The notes below the pieces were generated by a model. That model was not told the origin of the DNA. It saw nothing but the letters and a program-made list of their open reading frames with translations, and ran no database searches. DNA of 64,000 nucleotides from Nocardioides ferulae (GTDB lineage: Bacteria; Actinomycetota; Actinomycetes; Propionibacteriales; Nocardioidaceae): NCBI RefSeq assembly GCF_003660455.1, contig NZ_QZVR01000006.1, forward strand, positions 19,942 through 83,941, read 5' to 3'. This document shows positions 59,323-64,000 of the stretch, one piece after another; the first letter of the stretch is position 1, and the number at the start of each line of letters is the position of its first letter. Made by a program: the position numbers and the translations under genes.

Positions 59323-60723
59323 TCAGGAGCCGGCGCGGGCCAGCTGTGCGACCTCGTCGGTCATGCTCCGGGTGGTCTCGGAGAGGCTGCCGATGGTGTG
59401 CCGGGCGGTGGTCGCGGCTCGCATCTGCTCGGCGGCGGCCGCCGAGATGACGGCCTGGGCCTGCTCCACCTCGGCCACGACGCGCTCCATCCGCTCGGCG
59501 CCCGCCAGGGCGTCCTGGGTCCCGTTGCGGACTTCGACCACGACCCGCTCGATCAGCTCGGTGGCGCGGGCGGTCTCCTGGGCGAGCTCCTTGACCTCGG
59601 CCGCGACCACGGCGAACCCCTTGCCGGCCTCGCCGGCCCGGGCCGCCTCGATGGTCGCGTTCAGCGCCAGCAGGTTCGTCTGCTCCGCGATGCCGGTGAT
59701 CGTGGCCGCGATGCTCGCGATCTCTCCGGCCGACTGCTCGAGCCGCGTCATCAGCGCGTGGGTGCTCTCCACCGTGGTCGCGGTGTCGCGGGTCGACGTG
59801 GCGGCGCCGGTGGCAGCCGTGTCGATCTCGGATGCCGCGGTCTGGAGGTCGCCGACGGCGGCCGCGGACTCCCGCACCGCTTCGCGGAGCGTCTCTCCTG
59901 CGGCGTCCAGGCTGGCCAGTCGTCGCTCCACCTCGGCGGCGCGCTCGGTGCGGGCGACCAGCTCGGCCTGGGCTCGCTCGGCGGCCTGCGCCTGCTCGAC
60001 GGCGAGGGCCTGCTCGGCCTCCCGCTGGCGCTGCCGCTCGTGTTCGGCGCGGCGAGACTCCGCTCGTCGGGCTCGCTCGGCCTGCTCGGTGAAGCGCCAC
60101 GAGTAGGCGAGCCCCGCGCACTCGCCGAGGAGCAGCACCGCGTGCAGCAGTGCGAACGCCATCGCGTTCTCCTGGGCCCGAGGGTCGGAGAAGACCATGG
60201 TCGGGTCGAACAGCGCCATGCCGACGTGGTGCACGGCGACGACGCCGATCGCCACCAGGAACGGCGTCCACATCTGGTAGAGCGCGACCAGCGCCACCGT
60301 CACGAAGAAGTGCAGGTGCAGGTCGGTCATGCCTCCCGAGACGTGCACCAGCGTCACCGAGCTGAGGGTCAGCCCGAGCCCCACGGCCACGGCCCGGCCC
60401 AGTTGGCTGGTGGCGACCCGGGCGAGCAGCAGCAGGCCGAGGACCGCAAGGACCGACGCGACGCCCAGCCACCCGTGCTGGCCCGGCGCCGAGCTGTCCG
60501 GGTGGGGATGGGCGCCCGCCGGCGACCACCACAGGGTGAGCGCGGCGAGCAGCGGGACGTGTGCGCCCAGCACCCAGCACAGGGCCCGGTGCCGGACGAC
60601 GAAGTCGTCCTCGGCGAGGCTGGCTCCGCGGGGGAGCCAGCCGAGGGGCGCCTCGTCGGTGGGGTTCGCGGGCGTGCGCTGGGGATGGGTCACGGGGGGT
60701 CGATCGGCGCGTTTGCCGTGCAT
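59323..60723 (-). CDS. Methyl-accepting chemotaxis-like protein
   Basis: 466 residues from the ATG at 60723; a GTG at 60693 gives ten fewer. Five or six membrane helices at the N-terminus (about 45-205, with His-rich [17 protein letters not shown]) and no HAMP domain, then an Ala/Glu/Arg coiled coil ([20 protein letters not shown]) and the signalling hairpin with [19 protein letters not shown]. No che genes are seen nearby; divergent from a PAS histidine kinase. May signal to an unseen CheA or to another kinase. Confidence 0.88.
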   Translation of the reverse strand: MHGKRADRPPVTHPQRTPANPTDEAPLGWLPRGASLAEDDFVVRHRALCWVLGAHVPLLAALTLWWSPAGAHPHPDSSAPGQHGWLGVASVLAVLGLLLLARVATSQLGRAVAVGLGLTLSSVTLVHVSGGMTDLHLHFFVTVALVALYQMWTPFLVAIGVVAVHHVGMALFDPTMVFSDPRAQENAMAFALLHAVLLLGECAGLAYSWRFTEQAERARRAESRRAEHERQRQREAEQALAVEQAQAAERAQAELVARTERAAEVERRLASLDAAGETLREAVRESAAAVGDLQTAASEIDTAATGAATSTRDTATTVESTHALMTRLEQSAGEIASIAATITGIAEQTNLLALNATIEAARAGEAGKGFAVVAAEVKELAQETARATELIERVVVEVRNGTQDALAGAERMERVVAEVEQAQAVISAAAAEQMRAATTARHTIGSLSETTRSMTDEVAQLARAGS

Positions 60724-60823
60724 CTGACCCCGGAGAGGTAAAGGCTGTGCCCCAGCGCACCCGGAGCTGCTTGACGCCGGAGCCAGGGGGGAACCTGTTC
60801 TGCACCCATCCGGAGGGAGTGCG

Positions 60824-61936
60824 ATGGAACCGCTGCTGCAGGAGCTCCACCTGCGCACGCTGCTCGCGCAGACCGCGGTGGGCGTCGCCGCGACCGACGC
60901 GGACGGGCGGATGACGCTGCTGAGCCCGGCCCTCGAGGAGCTGTTCGGGCAGCGGTTCGAGCCGGTGTCCGAGGAGGAGATCCCGGACCGGTTCGGCCTG
61001 TTTTGCGCCGACGGCGACACCGCACTGCGCCCGGAAGAGCTGCCGCTGGCCCGGGCCCGGCTCGGCGAGACGGTGCGCGACCTGGTCGTGGTGTCCCGGC
61101 TGCCCGACGGCCGGGTGGTCCACCTGCGCTGCAACGCCGCTCCGCTGCGCGACGACTCCGGCGCCATCCAGGGCGCGATCGTGCTGGCCCAGGACATCAC
61201 CGCGGAGCGGGCCGCCCGCGAGGAGCAGCAGCAGCTGCGCGACCGGCTGCTGTCGACGGTCAACCACGAGCTGCGCACCCCCGTCACCACGCTGCTCGGC
61301 AACGTCGAGCTGCTGCACGACCTGAGCGACGAGCTGCCCCCGCGGCTGCGCCGGCTGGTCGACCCGATGCTGACCGCCGGCGGCGCGCTCCGGGAGCTGC
61401 TCGCCACGATCAGCGACCTGGTCGACCTCGAGGGGTACGCCGCGCTGGAGCGCAGGTACGCCGACGTGGTGCCGCTCGTGGGCGAGGCGACGGCGCGCGC
61501 GGCGCAGCGCGGTGCCGGGCGGGGGGTCCGGGTCGAGATCGAGGCTCCCGCGTCGGCGCGCGTCAGCGTCGACGCCGCCAAGGTGCAGCGGGCCCTCGGT
61601 GCCCTGCTCTGCAACGCCGTCGACCATGCCCCCGACGGTTCCGTGGTGCTGGTCCGGGTGGGGGGCGACGACGACACGCTCCGCATCGAGGTGGTCGATC
61701 ACGGCGTCGGCATCCCTGCCGCCGATCGTGAGCGCCTGGTCCAGCCGTTCGAGCGGGGCGCCGGCACGGACCCGGCGGCGGGTGGGCGTGGGCTGGGCCT
61801 GGCCATCGCCCGCACCGTCGCGCTGGCCCACGGCGGTGAGCTGCTGCTCGAGGACCATCACCCCCACGGGCTGGTCGCCGTGCTCGCCCTGCCCCGCGTC
61901 GGGTCGGTGGCGGTGACGCCGCGGCACCGTGGCTGA
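60824..61936 (+). CDS. PAS-domain sensor histidine kinase
   Basis: 370 residues, no membrane helix. PAS domain (about 8-125: [30 protein letters not shown]), dimerisation/phosphoacceptor helix with H148 in [16 protein letters not shown], and HATPase_c with [20 protein letters not shown] and [12 protein letters not shown] with GGAGGGAG upstream. No response regulator gene is next to it, so it is an orphan; the divergent chemoreceptor gene may be functionally linked. Confidence 0.92.
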   Translation: MEPLLQELHLRTLLAQTAVGVAATDADGRMTLLSPALEELFGQRFEPVSEEEIPDRFGLFCADGDTALRPEELPLARARLGETVRDLVVVSRLPDGRVVHLRCNAAPLRDDSGAIQGAIVLAQDITAERAAREEQQQLRDRLLSTVNHELRTPVTTLLGNVELLHDLSDELPPRLRRLVDPMLTAGGALRELLATISDLVDLEGYAALERRYADVVPLVGEATARAAQRGAGRGVRVEIEAPASARVSVDAAKVQRALGALLCNAVDHAPDGSVVLVRVGGDDDTLRIEVVDHGVGIPAADRERLVQPFERGAGTDPAAGGRGLGLAIARTVALAHGGELLLEDHHPHGLVAVLALPRVGSVAVTPRHRG

Positions 61937-61972
61937 CGGCTCGCCCGAGCCCGACTGGTGATGCGCACCCAT

Positions 61973-61978
61973 TAGGGT
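61973..61978 (+). promoter_or_regulatory. -10 box of the sterol-carrier-like gene (leaderless type)
   Basis: TAGGGT, 6 bases before the GTG at 61985. Confidence 0.6.
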
Positions 61979-61984
61979 CGTGGC

Positions 61985-62344
61985 GTGCCCGCCCGACTTC
62001 GCCCCGCTGACGCCGCGGCCGTCGCGGAGGCGTTGGCGCGCTGGCGGTCCGGTGACGCGGACCGCGCCGACCTGCGCGTGCTGGTCAAGCACTTCCTGGC
62101 GCTGCTCGAGCTGCGGGCGCCGGGGCGCTCGGTGGAGGTGCGCGTGCCGCCGTATGCGGCGGTGCAGGTGGTCGAGGGGGTGCGGCACACCCGCGGCACC
62201 CCGCCGGCGGTCGTGGAGACCGACGCGGGCACGCTGATCGGGCTGGCCACCGGCGAGCTGGCGTGGGTCGACGCCGAGGCGGCCGGGCTGCTCCGCGCCT
62301 CCGGGGAGCGCGCCGACCTCTCGCCGTACCTCCCGCTGGGCTGA
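61985..62344 (+). CDS. Sterol carrier family protein (SCP-2-like)
   Basis: 119 residues. A short helical N-terminus then the SCP-2/MIP C-domain pattern (VEVRVPPYAAVQVVEGVRHTRGTPPAVVETDAGTLIGLATGE). In actinobacteria this small gene normally stands between purL and purF; here purL ends 7 kb upstream and purF is not within the window. Ligand and role unknown. Confidence 0.85.
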   Translation: MPARLRPADAAAVAEALARWRSGDADRADLRVLVKHFLALLELRAPGRSVEVRVPPYAAVQVVEGVRHTRGTPPAVVETDAGTLIGLATGELAWVDAEAAGLLRASGERADLSPYLPLG

Positions 62345-62501
62345 GCGAGCCGCCGCCCAGGGCGTCAAGCACGTCCAGACCGTTGCGGTCGCTTTCACCG
62401 AATCCGGCATGCTGCCGAGTCTCTTGCTGGCAGGCTCTCCGGGTCCTGGGGGGACGCTCTCGTGTCTCGGGAGTGGGGAAACCACAGCGAGGGAAGTACT
62501 C
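62345..62501. other. Leader region of the RTX/cadherin-like gene
   Basis: 157 bases without a gene. A GTGG/CCAC mini-stem (GTGGGGAAACCAC) precedes the start codon, and the base use is less GC-biased than around it. No riboswitch family could be recognised. Confidence 0.4.
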
Positions 62502-64000
62502 ATGCCGTCACACCCCCGGAGGCCCGCCCGCCTTCGTCGCATGCTCGCCCCGCTCGTGGTCGCTGCCCTGCTACCGACGGTCGTGACGGCCGGCGTCGCC
62601 GCGGCCGAGCCACCGTCCGCCCCGTCCAGCGAGCGAGCCCCCCGCTGCACGATCGTGGGAACTCCCGGCCCGGACCGCCTCGTGGGAACCCGGGGCCGGG
62701 ACGTGATCTGCGGGCGCGGAGGCGACGACCGTCTTCTGGGCCGCGGCGGCGACGACGTGCTGCTCGGCGGCTCCGGCGCGGACCGTTTGCTGGGTGGCCG
62801 GGGCGGCGACTCGCTCGTGGGCGGACGCGGCAACGATCTGCTGCGCGGTGGGCCGGGCGCCGACGATCTCGACGGACGCGACGCGTCACGGTTCCGCGAC
62901 CGCCTCCGGTGTGGTGCGGGCCGCGCGGACCGGGCCGCGGCGGACATGCCGGACGCGGTGGCGCCCGACTGTGAGGCCGTCGTCCAGAACGATGCACCCA
63001 GCGGCCTGGACCTCGACCCGTCTGCCGTGGCCGAGAACGAGCCGACCGGGACGCTGGTCGGTGTGGTCACGGTGAGCGACCCCGACGCAGGCGACACCCA
63101 CGTCCTCTCGCTGGTGCCCGGAGAGGGTGCCACCGACAACGACGACTTCGTTCTCGACGGCGACCGACTGCTGACCGCCGCGGTCTTCGACTTCGAGGCC
63201 GACGCCGAACTCGGGATCCGAATCCGTGTCGAGGACCAGGACGGGGCGCGGTTCGAGAAGCCCTTCGTCGTCACGGTGGCCGACGTCTTCGAGAACAGGG
63301 GCCCGGTCGCCGCGGACGACCGGTTCACCGGCACCGAGGACACCCCGCTCGACCTGCCGGTCGCGGGACCGGGCGGTCCCGCGGCCAACGACACCGACGC
63401 CGACGGTGATCCGACGACCGTCGTCGAGGTGGCTGCCGCCGACGGGGGCAGCGTCGTCCTCACCGGCGACACGATCACGTTCACCCCGGCACCCGACCTG
63501 TGCGGCACCGCGGCCGGCGGCTTCGACTACACCGTCGACGACGGCCGTGGCGCGACCGCGGTCGCCCACGTGACCATCGACCTGACCTGCACGCGGGACG
63601 TGCCCGTGGCCGTCGACGACACGGTGACCGTTCGCGAGGACGCCGCACCCGCCGCCGTCTCCGTCCTGGCCAACGACCGAAGCCCGGACGGCGACCCGCT
63701 GACCGTCACCGCGGCCACCGACCCTGCCCACGGGACGGTCGTGGTGTCCGAGGGCGGATTGACCTACGCGCCCGACCCCGACTACTGCAACTCCCAGACC
63801 GGTGGGTCCCCGGACACGTTCGGCTACACGATGACCGGCGGGGACTCCGCGTCGGTGTCGGTGACGGTGACGTGTGTGGACGACGCGCCGGTAGCGGTCG
63901 ACGACAGCCTGACGGTGACCGAGGACGACGCGGCGAGCCCGGTCGACGTGCTGGGCAACGACACCGACGTCGACGCAGGTCCGATGTCGGTCGTGTCGGT
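62502..64000 (+). CDS. Large secreted RTX/cadherin-like repeat protein, 3' end outside window
   Basis: ATG at 62502 with GGGAAG 5 bases upstream; open to the last base (499 codons visible). Signal peptide about 1-36 (MLAPLVVAALLPTVVTAGVAAA). Residues about 50-125 carry RTX-type calcium-binding nonapeptides (GRGGDDRLLGRGGDDVLLGG). Then a cadherin-like module (NEPTGTLVGVVTVSDPDAGD) and at least three repeats of about 90-100 residues starting PVAxDDxxTxxED and containing LANDxxxDGDPLTV (Big_9/VCBS-type). Cysteine pairs stand in some repeats. Likely a cell-surface adhesin or matrix protein. Confidence 0.88.
   Translation, partial: MPSHPRRPARLRRMLAPLVVAALLPTVVTAGVAAAEPPSAPSSERAPRCTIVGTPGPDRLVGTRGRDVICGRGGDDRLLGRGGDDVLLGGSGADRLLGGRGGDSLVGGRGNDLLRGGPGADDLDGRDASRFRDRLRCGAGRADRAAADMPDAVAPDCEAVVQNDAPSGLDLDPSAVAENEPTGTLVGVVTVSDPDAGDTHVLSLVPGEGATDNDDFVLDGDRLLTAAVFDFEADAELGIRIRVEDQDGARFEKPFVVTVADVFENRGPVAADDRFTGTEDTPLDLPVAGPGGPAANDTDADGDPTTVVEVAAADGGSVVLTGDTITFTPAPDLCGTAAGGFDYTVDDGRGATAVAHVTIDLTCTRDVPVAVDDTVTVREDAAPAAVSVLANDRSPDGDPLTVTAATDPAHGTVVVSEGGLTYAPDPDYCNSQTGGSPDTFGYTMTGGDSASVSVTVTCVDDAPVAVDDSLTVTEDDAASPVDVLGNDTDVDAGPMSVVS

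Noticed and set aside
62345..62501. Riboswitch in the leader of the RTX/cadherin gene
   Set aside because: A small stem is visible but no known family consensus could be matched by eye.

Overview
The window is very GC-rich, almost fully coding DNA from an actinobacterium. Gene content and order (dnaK-grpE-dnaJ-hspR, clpB, pyrE, SpoU methylase, DedA, fba, purA, then purD-purB-purC-purS-purQ-purL) follow the arrangement known in Mycobacterium and relatives. The frequent GTG starts, the many promoters of the form TANNNT placed 6-8 bases before the start codon (leaderless mRNAs) and the protein families suggest Nocardioidaceae, most likely Nocardioides or a near relative. The genus is an inference; no rRNA or tRNA gene was seen.

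Layout. 1-3995: end of dnaK, grpE, dnaJ and the repressor gene hspR. 4054-6745 (minus): a four-gene set with a membrane protein, an SAV_915-like protein, an EspC-like small protein and a WXG100-type protein with a glycine-zipper tail, which looks like a type VII secretion effector module. 6824-9499: clpB behind a textbook HspR operator. 9545-18680: membrane proteins, a DapC-like aminotransferase, pyrE, two DedA proteins, a SpoU methylase, a SigE-type sigma factor with a membrane partner, and a secreted M14 carboxypeptidase. 18901-27646: aldolase, lipase-like hydrolase plus TetR, secreted beta-propeller, DUF3151, YoaK-type membrane protein, class I lysyl-tRNA synthetase and a LuxR-type regulator. 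27680-44618: lipid kinase, the purine genes purA, purD, purB, purC, purS and purQ, with an ECF sigma pair, an MFS pump, the rifamycin-protection ATPase HelR behind a RAE-like motif, a HIT protein and an acyl-CoA ligase between them. 44677-54932: DUF1906 cell-wall protein, pta-ackA, SDR, small proteins and purL. 55067-62344: a gene remnant, hydrolase, ABC exporter with a divergent WYL regulator, a chemoreceptor facing a PAS histidine kinase, and the SCP-like gene that usually sits between purL and purF. 62502-end: the start of a large secreted RTX/cadherin-like protein.

How parts work together. HspR (made here) should control both the dnaK operon and clpB. The pur genes cover most steps from PRA to AMP, but each block has its own promoter. 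Two sigma factors, a RAE/HelR unit, the T7SS-like module and the MCP/kinase pair are the main regulatory and defence features.

The window is also rich in intergenic palindromes and short repeats, several lying exactly at the ends of convergent genes; one about 80-bp palindromic element occurs twice (42354 and 54950). No CRISPR array, insertion sequence or phage gene was found.
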